Notes: a model not told the origin generated them from the letters alone. A stretch of 64,000 bases of DNA from Mucor mucedo (GCF_025094135.1 NW_026252309.1:1-64000); one strand, 5' to 3'. Counted from the first letter of the stretch, positions 12,296 through 23,810 are shown. Made by a program: numbers and translations.

Positions 12296-12883
12296 TTAAT
12301 GATCTGCATTCTCAGCTTCTTTTAAAGCTTCCAACAGATCCTGACTATCCTCTTCATACAGTAACCCACTACGATAACATGTAATGGCTTCTGCGAATCT
12401 TTTGAGTTCAAACAACGCTTTACCCTTTCGGTAATATCCTTTGCTCCAATCCTTCTTCAAACGAATCACTATTTCTGCATCAACCAGGGCTTCCCCATAT
12501 CTCCCCATATTATAATAAGCAGACGATCGGTTACTGAGAATAGGTGCTAATTCTTCTTTTACAAACTGGAAGGCCAAGGGTTCCCAGAGCACTCGACTCC
12601 ATGATAGCTCTACAGCAGCTGTGTAAAGTTCGATGGCCTTGTTATAGCTGTTGACCTTGTACGCGCCGTTACCTTCTACTTTAAGCTGTGTGACCTGTCC
12701 GTTTACTGAAGCGATTGGTTTATTGGGTGGTGGCAATTCCTTTAACCCTTTAAAGGAACTTGCTAATTCATTATGCTGTGTCCAATCCACTTGACAATCT
12801 TGACATACTTCCAAGTCATGACTTTGACAGATGATTTTGTCGGTTATGGCAGAAAAACTGACACTGATCACTTGTGCTGCCAT
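12296..12883 (-). CDS. TPR protein similar to Sec72
   Basis: Single exon, 195 residues. After an N-terminal ~70-residue region with two Cys pairs or near-pairs (ICQSH, VCQDCQVDW), the protein has three tetratricopeptide-like repeats. These are KVEGNGAYKVNSYNKAIELY, the segment with APILSNRSSAYYNMGRYGEALVDAE, and SKGYYRKGKALFELKRFAEAITCY. The insert between repeats 1 and 2 (SRVLWEPLAFQ) corresponds to the RAPWEAFA-like insert of yeast Sec72, and the overall size (yeast Sec72 is 193 residues) also fits. Sec72 is a cytosolic subunit of the Sec63 post-translational translocation complex at the ER, where its TPRs dock Hsp70. A different small TPR co-chaperone is the main alternative. Confidence 0.65.
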   Translation of the reverse strand: MAAQVISVSFSAITDKIICQSHDLEVCQDCQVDWTQHNELASSFKGLKELPPPNKPIASVNGQVTQLKVEGNGAYKVNSYNKAIELYTAAVELSWSRVLWEPLAFQFVKEELAPILSNRSSAYYNMGRYGEALVDAEIVIRLKKDWSKGYYRKGKALFELKRFAEAITCYRSGLLYEEDSQDLLEALKEAENADH

Positions 12884-12960
12884 CCTTATAAGAGAACGAA
12901 AATAATAAAAAACAAAAGGAAAGAAGAAGATAAAAAAAAAAAAAGTTAAATTAAAAACAT

Positions 12961-14916
12961 TTATTTTGTTTTTAATTTATCCTGCTTTTTAATATAAGCT
13001 TGCAATAATTCGATACAAACACGGGCATCTTCAAAGGAATCATGACCATCAGTACCAACTTGAATGAACTTTTTCAAGACACCCGAAGATAGACCACGAA
13101 GACTATTTCGATAGGGAAGTCCTGCTCTATGAGGAAACAACTAAGGTTTTTTTTTTTTTCCCCGCGCACCGCGCCCGTTATTATTTAGTTTCTTTTTCCC
13201 CAAATCTATTTTCTCTTTTTAACTTACTGCTACCGTGTCGATAATCTTTGTATGGATGATTCTCAATGCATTCATATCGTTCTCTAATCCATGACCTACA
13301 ATAATTGTATCTTCATCCACATACTTGAATAACTCGTTTCTGAGTCCATCCAAATCATACTTTACCCCTTCCAAGGTTTTAATACCACTATAGTGGGTAT
13401 TCAAATCTATAATCATATTGGAAGGTAGCACCAGTTCATCCAGCAAGATCTTCATGTCTTGATCCACCGCTGTCAATCGGATGAGTTCCATACCAGCTGT
13501 CGTATACCCCATTTCACAATCCAATGCCACCAACTTTTGGCGTGTGGTTGATTTAGGATTATACGCGGGCGTTTTTAAATAAGGTTTCTTTTGATGCAGG
13601 ATACGTAAATCTTCGTCCTTGTATACATGAGGTCCTCGGTTACAGCCAGTGCTTCCAAGAGGATCCTCACAACAACCGTACACTTTCTCCTTTATCCCAT
13701 CCACTTTCATGATCTTCATTCGGGATGGGTGATAGACACACGAGTCCATATCATTTTTATCCAATACGTCCTTAATCAGATACTCGCCTTTACATCGATC
13801 ACAACCATGAATCGTACCTACCATGGGCATATGGGGCTGATGCGGTTCATCCAAGAGATCAGGTAAAGGATACTGTAACTGCTGCAACAAATCTATATCC
13901 ACTACAGCTTCCAGAGCTCGTTCGTACAGGGCAGAAGCCGTGTCTCTCTTGGCAATGGGGTCCACCCATTCACCATCGATACCAATATCATGATCCCCTA
14001 AACTCACCGGTCTCTTTTTTAAATTCATGATGGTAGTCATGGCCATTTGTTTGTATCCGGCAAGATTGATGGTACCTGAATGGATTTTGTCTTCCTGAAG
14101 TCTTGTTTGGTTGGTTGCTAAACTAGGATTATGTTGATAAATGCGGACATATTGGTCGTACAATTTAGTGGCGATCAACTAATATACATAATGTAATGCA
14201 AATCATCGTGAGTTATGCTGCAAGAAAGAAAAGTAAAAAAAAAAAAAAAAAATTCCCTTTTTTTCTTTATACCTGTCTAACTTTTAGTGGTATAGTGGAT
14301 TTAGCTGTAGGTGTAATTGTAGGTGGACCTGTAGGTTTGGTTTTAAACTATCCAATTAAATATTTTAATAAACTTTTTTTATATGCATGCCTCCCATAAA
14401 GCTTTTATTGTGATTGTTAAATGGACTTACTGTAGCAGTATGTGCAGTACGAGTTCTCCCAGAAGGCAACTTTTCAGTGCTATCGGATGCAATGGGTTTT
14501 CGAGGCTGTGGTGGGACCATGACTCGCGCAGGCGTTTCTTTCACAACTATTTTTTTGTCTGTTTCTTTTTTTTTTTTTTTTTTTTATTAAAAAAAAAGGG
14601 TCGAGGAATGATAAAAAAAGTGTCATGTATACCTGGTTTTGGCTTTGGAGATGGAATTAACGGAGTTACTTTGTTTGCTACATCCAGTGGTTTTTTAATC
14701 TCTGCAGGTTCGACCCTTTGGCGTTTGATGGTTTCCTGAGGACGATCTATCAGAAAGTGAGCATAATGAATGACTGAGGAAAATGCTTTTTATTTTTTGT
14801 GTACCTAGCTTGGGTGCTGATCGTTGTTTGACATGTGAATAAAAACATGGATTACGACCACAATTAGGGTACAATGGGCAGGCTATTTTCTTGAATAATC
14901 CAAGTGAAGGAAGCAT
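12961..14916 (-). CDS. DEDDh RNA exonuclease (REXO1/Rex3 type)
   Basis: A 3'-5' exoribonuclease expected to trim structured RNAs in the nucleus. Six exons can be traced and give about 515 residues. The N-terminus has a CCCH-like zinc motif (CPLYPNCGRNPCFYSH), as in REXO1 and Rex3 relatives. A basic, proline-rich linker and a helical segment with conserved LKKRP follow, then a cysteine/histidine cluster (CDRCKGEY, YGCCEDPLGSTGCNRG). The exonuclease fold shows the DEDDh residues: ALDCEMGYT (Exo I, D and E), HGLENDMNALR (Exo II, D), and HDSFEDARVC (Exo III, H and D). All catalytic residues are present. The last intron separates Exo II from Exo III. It is divergent from KRR1, another ribosome-biogenesis or RNA-processing gene, over a 359-bp shared promoter region. 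Whether it is REXO1, Rex3 or Rex4 in function cannot be settled by eye; the N-terminal zinc motif argues against Rex4. Confidence 0.85.
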
Positions 14917-15275
14917 CGTTTCAAATTAATAAACTCGTTGTCTCTCCCAAAAAAAAAAAAAAAAAAAAGTGTGTGCCTGTCGAATAAAAAAAAAGGGGCG
15001 GCGCGTAAGTGACGTAAAATGAAGCTCTTTTTTTTTTTCCTCTTTGACGCTGCAAGCCGAGAGAAGAATCACAGTAAAAAGAAGAATCCGCTGTTCTTTT
15101 TTTTTTTTTTACACAGGGTGTTAATGCAAAATGGATTTCATCCAATGTGATTGGATAATCCCTTGCTACCCAGAAAAGCGTGACTGTGAATGCAAGCCAC
15201 TTTCTATAACTCCCTTTTTTCCAAGCGGAAAAAAGCTCTTTTTTTTTTTTTTCTGCTGTAAGAAAAAACCTAACC
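14917..15275. promoter_or_regulatory. Shared divergent promoter region (RNA exonuclease / KRR1)
   Basis: The 359 bp separate two start codons facing away from each other. The region contains poly-T and poly-A tracts (A-run near 14949-14967, T-runs near 15027-15038, 15099-15110 and 15240-15252). Such tracts are typical nucleosome-excluding elements of fungal promoters. No TATA box is clear. Co-regulation of the two RNA-processing genes is an inference from position. Confidence 0.5.
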
Positions 15276-16463
15276 ATGTCTGAAGTCGCTAAACCCAAAG
15301 ATAACAACCGTTTCAGAAAAGACAAACGTACATCATCAAAGACTCACTTATTATCGGAAAAGAGATACTAATGTTTTTTTTTTTTAATATAATAGCCTGG
15401 GATACCGATGATATTGATCATTGGAAGATTGAAGAATTCAAACCTGAGCACCTCGAACAACCATTCACTGAGGAATCTTCATTTGCCACACTTTTCCCTA
15501 AATACAGAGAAGCCTATTTGAAAGAAACTTGGCCTCTCATTACCAAGTCTCTTGAGAAATACGTAAGCATCTTTGTTTTCTTTTTCTTGAAACTGATCCA
15601 AACGACTCACCCTTTTGTTTTCATGTACATATTTAGGGTATTGCATGTGTTTTGGATTTAGTCGAAGGTAGCATGACCGTAAAAACCACCAGAAAGTCAT
15701 ACGACCCTTATTCTATTTTAAAGGCAAGAGATCTCATCAAGTTGATGGCAAGAAGTGTTCCTTTTCCTCAAGTAAGTGTGTACCTGCTCTTTTTTTTTGT
15801 ATTTTGGAAAGGAATCTAATATGTGTATTGATAGGCTGTGAAAGTGATGGAGGATGGTATTGCTTGTGATATTATCAAGATTGGTAACATTACTCGTAAC
15901 AAGGAGCGTTTCGTTAAGCGTAGACAAAGATTGATCGGTCCTAATGGTTCCACTTTAAAGGTAAAGTAGGAAAAGGAAGAGCATCGTGAAAACATAGGTT
16001 TTAGCTGACAGACATGTGATTTATTTAGGCTATTGAGTTATTGACAAAATGTTACATGATGGTTCAAGGTAACACTGTATCTGCCATGGGACCTTATAAG
16101 GGTCTCAAGGATCTTCGTCGTATCGTCCTTGACTGTATGAAGAATGTCCATCCTATTTATCACATCAAGGTAACATAAAAAGGAAGCGAGAGAGAGATAG
16201 AGACGAAATACTAAGACGCGTGTGTTTAGGAACTCATGATTAAACGTGAGCTTGCAAAGGATCCAAAGTTAGCAACAGAATCATGGGATAGATTTTTACC
16301 TCAATTCAAGAAGAGAAATGTAAAGTCAAAGAAGAAGGTGATCGAAGCCAAGAAGGAATACACACCTTTCCCTCCTGTACAAACAAAGTCCAAGATCGAT
16401 TTACAATTGGAGAGTGGCGAGTATTTCTTGAACAAACAAAAGGATTCCAAGAAGAAGCATTAA
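15276..16463 (+). CDS. KRR1: KRR1 small-subunit processome component (KH domain)
   Basis: A nucleolar assembly factor needed for 18S rRNA maturation and 40S subunit formation. Exon 1 is tiny (15276-15327, MSEVAKPKDNNRFRKDK). It splices over an intron with a TACTAAT branch-site motif into PWDTDDIDHWKIEEFKPE, the highly conserved Krr1 N-terminus. Later exons give ESSFATLFPKYREAYLKE, the KH-like region with RRQRLIGPNGSTLKAIELLT (the GPNG loop spans an exon junction), GPYKGLKDLRRIVLDCM and HPIYHIKELMIKRELAKDP. A basic Lys-rich tail ends KDSKKKH. Length is close to the ~316 residues of yeast Krr1. Five introns are small and canonical. The start is fixed by splicing; reading through exon 1 without splicing meets a stop after a few codons. 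Confidence 0.95.
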
Positions 16464-16999
16464 ATAGTACATATATCAAAATAATTAAAAATAAAGGGCG
16501 CATTTTACATTCACAGCTGCCAAACATCGGTGGAACTTATATCATATCAGGGTTCGGTAACAACTATATCCGCTTTTTCCAGTCCTTGCAATTAGCCTCA
16601 CCCATTACACAACTTGAGTATTATTTTAAACTACACAAGGGATCCAGAAAGCACCTATTATCCTATCCTATAAAAAAGCGTTCGTGACACATGTCAGGAC
16701 GGTTCGTATTGAGGTCCAAATCTATTATTAAAGTAGAGTACCCACTAGTGTTCGAACCTTTGATCTTGGTCCGAGCTTGGGCCAGTTTGAACAAAAGCTC
16801 GCACGGAGTTCTTGTACTCGAACATGCGCCAGTTTTGCTTTATTCGAACGAGGCATACCCAAAATATGCAGCAAAACTAGACGCATATTTCAGTATGTTT
16901 AACAACGCAATTGTAAATGTGAAAAATAAACCTTGTTTAACAAAAAGTATGTTTTTATTTACGCACTAAAAATAAACCTTGTCTAAAAACAAAAAAGAA
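16464..16999. other. Intergenic stretch downstream of KRR1
   Basis: An open frame of 92 codons (16691-16969, plus) is present, but its product resembles nothing I know. It sits beside a broken transposase, so it may be transposon debris. No start context, intron pattern or domain supports it as a gene. Confidence 0.4.
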
Positions 17000-17504
17000 A
17001 TCACCTTCTTCGTACCGGTGTTCGTTATTCTCGTAAGTCCCATCCTCTAAAAGAACATCCCGGGGGATGCATAAATTCGTATCCCTTCCAACCATCCGAA
17101 CGGATTACAGTGTGGGCTCGCAGCGTCGTTCAATGTCCACGGTGGTGCTTTCGTTTTCCAAATTTCGACTCATCAATTTGGATGTGGTCGCACCCTGGTG
17201 AAGAGCCCAAACGAAAAGGAAGGTTGTTTTTCGTATAGTCACTAAGCATAAGAATGTTCAGGTCCCTTCCGATTTTACCCAGGGTCGGCATAGTGGTTTT
17301 GTAGTCTTTACAAACGTTTGTCATTGATGTTTGTTGAACGTACTTGGTTAAAGCGCGGTAAGTCACATCAATTGGAAGTTTTCGGCGGTAAAAAAAAAAA
17401 AAAAAAAAAAAACGTATGCTTGGTGGTCGTTTGCACTCTGAGTATATGCATGTGGCTGCTTCGACTACAAAGTTGCTGCATGACAAAAAGGTGTGAAGTT
17501 GCAT
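17000..17504 (-). pseudogene. Degenerate Merlin / IS1595-like transposase
   Basis: The minus-strand frame contains IDESKFGKRKHHRGH, the characteristic catalytic-core motif of the ISXO2/IS1595-type DDE domain found in Merlin elements. It stops right after this with a TGA. The same frame resumes with TVIRSDGWKGYEF, which matches the second-Asp region of the family (usually SDxWxxY). The ~60-80 residues normally between these motifs are missing. A further frame shift follows. Upstream, the helix-turn-helix-like part is readable but is interrupted by a 22-A tract near 17390-17411 that reads as poly-Phe. The element is therefore internally deleted, frameshifted and inactive. Terminal repeats were not identified. 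Confidence 0.6.
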
Positions 17505-20228
17505 GTCGTTCTAAATAGGTAAGTAGTATTACAAGGTTGAGCGGTATCAGTTTTTTTTTAGTAAAAGAAGTAAGGATATTGAAGTTAATGAAACGTGAAC
17601 TTACAAGAAGAGTAGGAGAATTTTGGAAATGTCGATTTCTCATTAAAATCTTAATCGTGTGATGTGAGCTTATCTGTTCTAGATAGCTACAGAACTAGCT
17701 CAAACCACACGATTAAAAAAAAATCTGCTCGACAGTTATCGGAAGTCTGTTTTTATTTAATGAGTTGTTTGTATCTTTATACAATCTACAATCAAAAATA
17801 TCCGTATCTGGGGTCCTTCATATGTAGGGAATTTGTTCAAAATAAACGATCACAAATTTGAAGTCACAGGTTAGCTTACATAATCAACTCATCAAACCTG
17901 TGGTATACCCTTTGTGTTTTGTCATTTTTCGGTATTTTTTAAAACAAATGGAAAATCAAAACATAATAATTCGATATAATATTAAGTAAATTTAGCTTAA
18001 AAGGGTTTGGTTTACTCTGTAGAAAAAATCAATCGAAAACAGCGCGCTAAGCGAAAAAAAAAGGAACAAAGCCAAAATAAAAACGAATATTATTGAATAA
18101 ATATATTGTCTATTACAAAATATTGGTTTATGAAATACACTTAGAAGTGCATCGTTTTCATATCCTTAACGTTTTCGAACTATTCCGTGATGTTTTTATG
18201 GGGGTTCGATACGTTATAAGCATCATAAGCGCCTTCATAAATATCTCTGTTGTTTTCCACTTATGTATTCCAAACCACTTTAAAACTTCATCTTTATTAA
18301 AAAAGTCTCAGTAGTATCAAACTCTGTGGTACACAGATACTGACTATTATGACTCTCCTCAAGCGCTTCATTGACATTATGTCTATCGTTACCCAAGGCC
18401 ACCTTGTCAATTTTTTTTTTGTATATGTCTCATTAGCTTGTTATTACTGAAGGTCCTATTGCTTTCATGAGTAGTAGCTTCATGCGTTGGTTTCTTAAAA
18501 TGGGATAAACTGGAATTGTTTAAGTGCTATTGAAGTCTGTTACAATGTAGTCAAGGAGTCGATTTAGAAGATACAGCACAATCCAGCGCATGTTGTTCAA
18601 CTAAATTGAAGGTAACACCTCTACTTTCAGTCAAGTATACAGTTTCGTGTCAACTAGCCTTCAAATAACAAGCCTATGCGCGAAAGAAGTCTGACCAATG
18701 CTTTTTTAAAGACAATTATTACAATAACGCTGTTTAACTTTAGGATTTACATGCGTGCACCATCATGCATAAAAGTCATCGGGGAATAATTCCATAATGT
18801 TATTATATCCAAATATAAAATATGTGTTTTCAGAGAGAAATTAGATCACGGAGCATGCTGATGATGGTACGAAGAAGTTCCTTTGGGATAACAGAAGTTA
18901 TCTATAGATGATTTTATTGACGTGAAGGGGATAAAAATAATCAGCCTGTTTTTTACGTGGCTTCTGTGGAAAACTTTTGAGTATACACCTCTTTGCTTTT
19001 TATTGAGAAATTATGCACCCAAAAGAAAACATGAATTACACCATTCCGGCACCAATATTCAATCCTTAACTATTGACACAAAACTAAATAATAAAGAGTT
19101 GACTTTAATACAGTTTCAGTTCCCAAACACGTCTGTCAGATTTTTAAAACAAAAAAAAAAAAACCAAGAACATAGCCAAAAAAAAAAAAAAATGGATCAA
19201 CTTGTGAAGTTAACAATGTACTGTAAGTCAAAAATATGTGTGTGCTACGTGTGTAACTTGATTTACGGGTTTTTTTAGAGACATATATCTGTCCCAGTTT
19301 ATACCGCCACATTAAGGACATGAGACATTTAAAGCAGGTCTATAATAGCCTCTTGAAATCAAAACACTGTTCGCTGGCCGTCTTTGTAATTTTACGTCAG
19401 CACTGTGCCTTTTGCCATTGCTTTTAGAAATAGAGGCTATGTATAATTCCAATATCGGAGGATCAAGTTACACTTATTAGAATCAGCCGTAATATGTATT
19501 CACAAAAAGCCACATTTTTAGTCATCCTTAAATGGGGTTTGTAGCATCGTTAATAATCGCAGTAGTGTTAATTGGTACAGACAGGCCACCGGCTCTTTCT
19601 CTAATTCTGGTTATAGAATGCAATTTGAAGTCCCCAAATAATAAATTAATTGACTGGCATATATAAGGTATTTTCCTTTCCACATATATTGTGAACATGG
19701 TTCATTTCAGGCAAATTGCGAGGAAAGATATATTTGGTTCTGTCTTTTACTTTCTTTTATTAGTATAATTCACGTACAATGACTCTATTAATTGTATTGT
19801 TTGTAATTTGCACTAGGAATTTCAATATAAGGAAAATACACTTTATACCGTAAGTCGGGACTATATTGCTTTGTTGTATAGAGTTGCTGATAGTCATTCG
19901 GAATTTATGAAAATAGTGTATATCAATCATTTACCATTTCTCTTCTAGCTTCAAATATTAGCCGGCGATACTGGCCATAATTGGTGGGCATGATGGCCAC
20001 AAACTGAGCTTTTTGGGTTGAAAAAGAACCTGTAATACACTAATGGTAAAGATACCCGCTGATTGGACTAGGTGTAAACAGCTAATTGGATTCAAAGGGT
20101 TAAAACAAATAAAAAGTAAGCTTCCGAATAAAGTTAAAACAATTGAGCCATTAAATGAGATTCTGTACCACGGAATTATCTTATCAAAAACATCATAATC
20201 TATCTGCGGTCATTTATTTCCCCATCAG
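17505..20228. other. Gene-poor, AT-rich region between two transposon sequences
   Basis: No gene is recognised over 2.7 kb. The longest open frames (for example 18922-19278, plus) include homopolymer-encoded lysine runs and have no domain. A near-palindromic sequence lies at 17651-17714. The base composition and random-looking stops suggest decayed repeat DNA. Confidence 0.5.
17651..17714. repeat. Imperfect 64-bp inverted repeat
   Basis: The left arm starts TTAATCGTGTG and continues to TGAGCT and TCTGT. The reverse complement of the right arm starts TTAATCGTGTG and continues TTTGAGCT and TTCTGT. The arms are about 25 bp with a few mismatches around a short centre that is itself near-palindromic (AGATAGCT). 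No flanking duplication is obvious. Confidence 0.7.
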
Positions 20229-20230
20229 TA

Positions 20231-20259
20231 CAACTCCGCACATAAAATATTCGACACTT
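20231..20259 (+). repeat. Left terminal inverted repeat of the Tc1/mariner element
   Basis: 29 bp starting CAACTCCGCAC immediately after the TA duplication; 27 of 29 positions pair with the right repeat. Beyond the 29 bp, a weaker match (TTTTGAG) continues inward on both sides. Confidence 0.9.
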
Positions 20260-20338
20260 CCGTTTTGAGCCAAAAAAATAAATAAACCTACTCTTTCTTC
20301 GTTCAACGATTCTTTCATATTTTATTACACAATTTATC

Positions 20339-21409
20339 ATGCCACTTACTGACATTACTAACAAAGTCTCTAGAAAAAGCAAGGAACTTTCAGATTTCGA
20401 TCGTGGAGTCATTTGCGGTTTGGCAGAGCATGCCAAATGGACAGGTACCCAAATCAGCAAAGAATTGGGCGTTCCTAGAACAACCGTTGTTACGATTATA
20501 AAAAAGTATCGAACTGAAGGGATCACGACTGTCCAACCTCGTCCAGGAAGACCAGCAAAGCTGACAGCAAGAGCTGAGCATCACCTGACGCTTTTAGTTC
20601 GAAGGGACTCCTTTGAACCTTTAAGTGTTCATATGCAAAATCTTGCGAAGGCTACCGATCCAATCAGCCTGACGACATTGAGGAATGCACTTCGCAAAAA
20701 CGGTTTTTATTCTTGCAGACCTTCCAAAAAACCGTTTTTGAGTCTTAGACATAAAAAAACGCGAAGAGAATGGGTCGACGACAAGATGAATTGGACATTA
20801 GATGACTGGAAGAAGGTAATCTGGTCCGATGAGTCGCGATTCGCACTCAGGCACAACGACGGTGGTGTGAGAGTTATTAGAAAGAAGGGTGAAAGGTATA
20901 TGGATAGATTTGTTTTACCAACATTTAAATTTGGTAAGGGATCAGTGATGGTATGGGGATGTTTTTGGGCAGGCGGTTTGGGCCCTTTGGTGACACTAAA
21001 AGGGTCTGTCGATCAAGAAAAATATGTCAATTGTTTAAGTCAAAACTTTCTCCCTTGGCTTGAACAATTGACAGAGAAATATGGTCATGACTTTATTTTC
21101 CAAGAAGACGGTGCCCCATGCCATACAGGAGGATATACGAGGTGGTGGAAAGAGAAGGCTGGGATTGCAGGCTTTGAGCGATGGCCCGCTCAAAGTCCCG
21201 ATTTGAATCCGATTGAGAACCTTTGGCGCCTCCTGGGACAAAGGATTGCTAAAAGAAGAGCCCAGCTTCAAAATCTTAATGAATTGGAGGTTGCACTTCA
21301 TCAGGAATGGAAGTTGTTGGGGGATGAAGTGTGTCATAAGCTTGTAGAAAGTATGCCCGATAGATGCCGGGCAGTAAAAAAAGCTCGTGGCTCAAATACC
21401 ACTTATTAA
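20339..21409 (+). CDS. Tc1/mariner transposase, intact
   Basis: A cut-and-paste DDE transposase of 356 residues without introns. The N-terminal ~110 residues contain a paired-type helix-turn-helix (GTQISKELGVPRTTVVTIIKKY), then the GRPAKLTARAEHHL linker (GRPxxL box) and a second DNA-binding module. The catalytic domain has WSDESRF (first Asp), FQEDGAPCHT (second Asp) and SPDLNPIENLW (Glu). Counting gives 35 residues between the second Asp and the Glu, so it is a DD35E enzyme rather than the usual Tc1 DD34E. GKGSVMVWGCF is the conserved strand between the first two acids. No stop or frameshift is present, so it is probably functional. The start ATG follows the left repeat by about 80 bp. Confidence 0.95.
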   Translation: MPLTDITNKVSRKSKELSDFDRGVICGLAEHAKWTGTQISKELGVPRTTVVTIIKKYRTEGITTVQPRPGRPAKLTARAEHHLTLLVRRDSFEPLSVHMQNLAKATDPISLTTLRNALRKNGFYSCRPSKKPFLSLRHKKTRREWVDDKMNWTLDDWKKVIWSDESRFALRHNDGGVRVIRKKGERYMDRFVLPTFKFGKGSVMVWGCFWAGGLGPLVTLKGSVDQEKYVNCLSQNFLPWLEQLTEKYGHDFIFQEDGAPCHTGGYTRWWKEKAGIAGFERWPAQSPDLNPIENLWRLLGQRIAKRRAQLQNLNELEVALHQEWKLLGDEVCHKLVESMPDRCRAVKKARGSNTTY

Positions 21410-21550
21410 CGTAAATAAAAAAGTTTCTTTTTACAAAATATATATATATATTGCTATTTTGTCAAGTTTGGTAGAATTTGAGATACCTTTTATTAACAAG
21501 TTTTTGGTTTTAAAAAAATGCATGACTAAAGGAACTCAAATTTTTGTGAA

Positions 21551-21579
21551 AAGTGTCGAATATTTTCGGTGCGGAGTTG
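21551..21579 (-). repeat. Right terminal inverted repeat of the Tc1/mariner element
   Basis: 29 bp that on the minus strand begin CAACTCCGCAC; followed by the TA duplication at 21580-21581. Confidence 0.9.
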
Positions 21580-21581
21580 TA

Positions 21582-23051
21582 TCTGTTTTTAGAAGAATAC
21601 ATGCTAACTCAAATAGTTGGAGAATATACTTCAATAACATGCTCTGCCGAATATGAAACGTTACCCTTCTAATTTTTTCTATTTGCAGTCTTCTTTGAAT
21701 TGATCATGTATACAAAATGTGCCCCCCCCCTTTTTTTTTTTTTTTTTAAAAAAAAAATCCAGACTTGCTTATTGCTTTTACAAGCTAAAATTAAATACAC
21801 CTTCTTTAGACATGTTTGAAAATAACCCGCTACAAATAGAAAGAAGTTGATGATATCACTTCTGAACTTGGAGACATTCAAGAAATTCACAGTAAAGAAT
21901 AAGGCGGGTAAATGGAAAGCTGGGAATAGGTGATTGAGGACTAGTAAAAAGTGAGTTGGTCTGATAAATTTTACCAAACATAAATACGATACGAGCATAG
22001 ACACATAATGATAGGGAAGTAAATGTGAAGTGGAAGAAAGGTAGAAGACTTGCCAAAAGGTTAGATCTACTAGTTTTAATTTGGCAAAAAATTGATTCTG
22101 TTGCGGGGTCATCTTAGGTAACTCTTATAGACAACGCGGGAATGTCTCAATCAAGACATAAACATTCAAATATCGTTAACACTGTCCGAGTCTATATGCA
22201 ATAAAATAAAAGACTTGCGTTTGATAATAAAATAAATTTAGCAAAGGATGGTTTCCTTTTTAAAATTTAAATTAGATACACTTCGTGCTACGAATACAGA
22301 AGCTCTGCATACAATTCTTAAAATTTTTGGTGTGGGGAACTAGATTGATGTTTGCTGAGCTATCAAGTGGGGATAGCGTAGGTTACTTTCATATTTACCA
22401 ATTAAAATCTTGTTTAAAAACAATCATTTCTATGGCGCGTCCTCAAAGTCTGAACACACCTATTTATAAAAGTTGAAAAATGATCAAGGATGATTCAACG
22501 CTCATGTTGTGAAGCAATAAAAGGATGTATAACCCACAATCAGAATACGGGAAGAACTTATTTGCCTTTCTACACAATAACCATGGTTACCATGTACACC
22601 TTCAAGCTGAAATCATGCTCAGCAATATTTAAAATACGATATTGCTTAATTGATGAGTTGTGCACATTCTTAAATTGTCGTCGATTTAAAGACAATTGTA
22701 TTTAAAAGAAACAAGCATGAATGCAAGAAATAGACCCTGTTTTAAAAAAAAAACTCTATTTATCAAATAAGCTTTTAATTTTTGGTGGTAACGTCGCAAA
22801 TATAATCCTACAAGGATGGTCTGATTTCCCAAAAAATCAATGTTCCCTATACATTTTGATTTTGTAGTCCTATCACAACTACCCTTAAGCATCTGTATCT
22901 ATGAAAGCGGTCCGTGCGGCAATCAAACCGTTACGCCAAAAAAAAAAAAGAAAGTATGATTTTGTTGAAACCCCTCCCCTTGTTCTCTTAATAAGGTGCT
23001 TGTGGTTTCCCCACAGGGGGGTATTTTAAACGTATTCAAACATTGCATATG

Positions 23052-23086
<35 letters not shown>

Positions 23087-23810
23087 AGCAATGTAGATTG
23101 TGTTACAGTCAAGCCTTCCATCCTATATAAACGAGACACAATTACTATTTCATCTGTCTTATATTATAGCATGCATCAAATACTGTACTTGTAAGATTAG
23201 ATAGCATAATCAGTATTGTCTACAGGCATGGTACCCGCTTGCATAATCATGTACACAGAGATCAATACCTGAATTTAACTTTTTTGTTTGGCTGATTAAA
23301 TGCGGTATATTCTAGCAGATACTACGATCGAATTAGTAATGTAATCATGAAACATAATGATGAACAATAATTGTCATATCATTATGAAGCAAAAAGGGTA
23401 AAAAAAAAACCCGCCAAAAACATCTGCTAATTTTAGTTATCAAGTTGTGACAAAATTTAACCTTGTGACATTAATCATTTAAAAAACCGACTTCTTATTT
23501 TGACTTTTGACCAATTAATTTTTTGGAAAACGCCAGTTTCTATAGCGCTTGACTGTATTTAGTCAAAAGAAGAACGACACGTCAGTAAGTAATAACCATA
23601 CCCTTAAACGGACGCGTAATTAATAAGGTTAAGGAAAATAGAATGAGAGTGGTTTTCTACACAAATGGTACTCCAAGTCGTCCTTATTTGAAAATTTCGT
23701 ACGTGTGACACCCTAAATAAAATTTTGGGATAAAACTATAATTTTTCTTGTTACCTCTCTCTCTCTTTCTTTCTTTTTTTTTCTCTTTTGGTCTTGATCA
23801 ATACTAGCTC
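21582..23810. other. Intergenic AT-rich region
   Basis: No gene is supported. Features are a run of C, then T, then A (about 21722-21757) and a 30+ base A-run near 23052-23084. The longest frame (21669-22112, minus) is built across the homopolymer block and has no recognisable domain. The final ~60 bp before the next gene are strongly pyrimidine-rich (CT repeats from about 23755), as in many fungal promoters. Confidence 0.55.

Larger units (their letters stand above)
20231..21579 (+). mobile_element. Complete Tc1/mariner-family transposon
   Basis: The element is 1,349 bp long. Both ends carry a 29-bp terminal inverted repeat beginning CAACTCCGCAC and ending in ATTCGACACTT; the two copies differ only at two adjacent bases (AT versus CG). 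Outside both ends is a TA dinucleotide (20229-20230 and 21580-21581), the expected target-site duplication. One uninterrupted transposase frame fills the interior. Near-identical ends and an intact frame point to a recent insertion. The flanks, CAG-TA on the left and TA-TCTG on the right, fit simple insertion at TA. Confidence 0.92.

Noticed and set aside
16741..16790. T-arm-like GGTTCGAA on the minus strand
   Set aside because: Only the T-loop resembles a tRNA; no D-loop, anticodon stem or acceptor stem lies at the right spacing.
20200..20526. Minus-strand frames opposite the Tc1 transposase
   Set aside because: Antisense shadows across the left terminal repeat and the transposase start.
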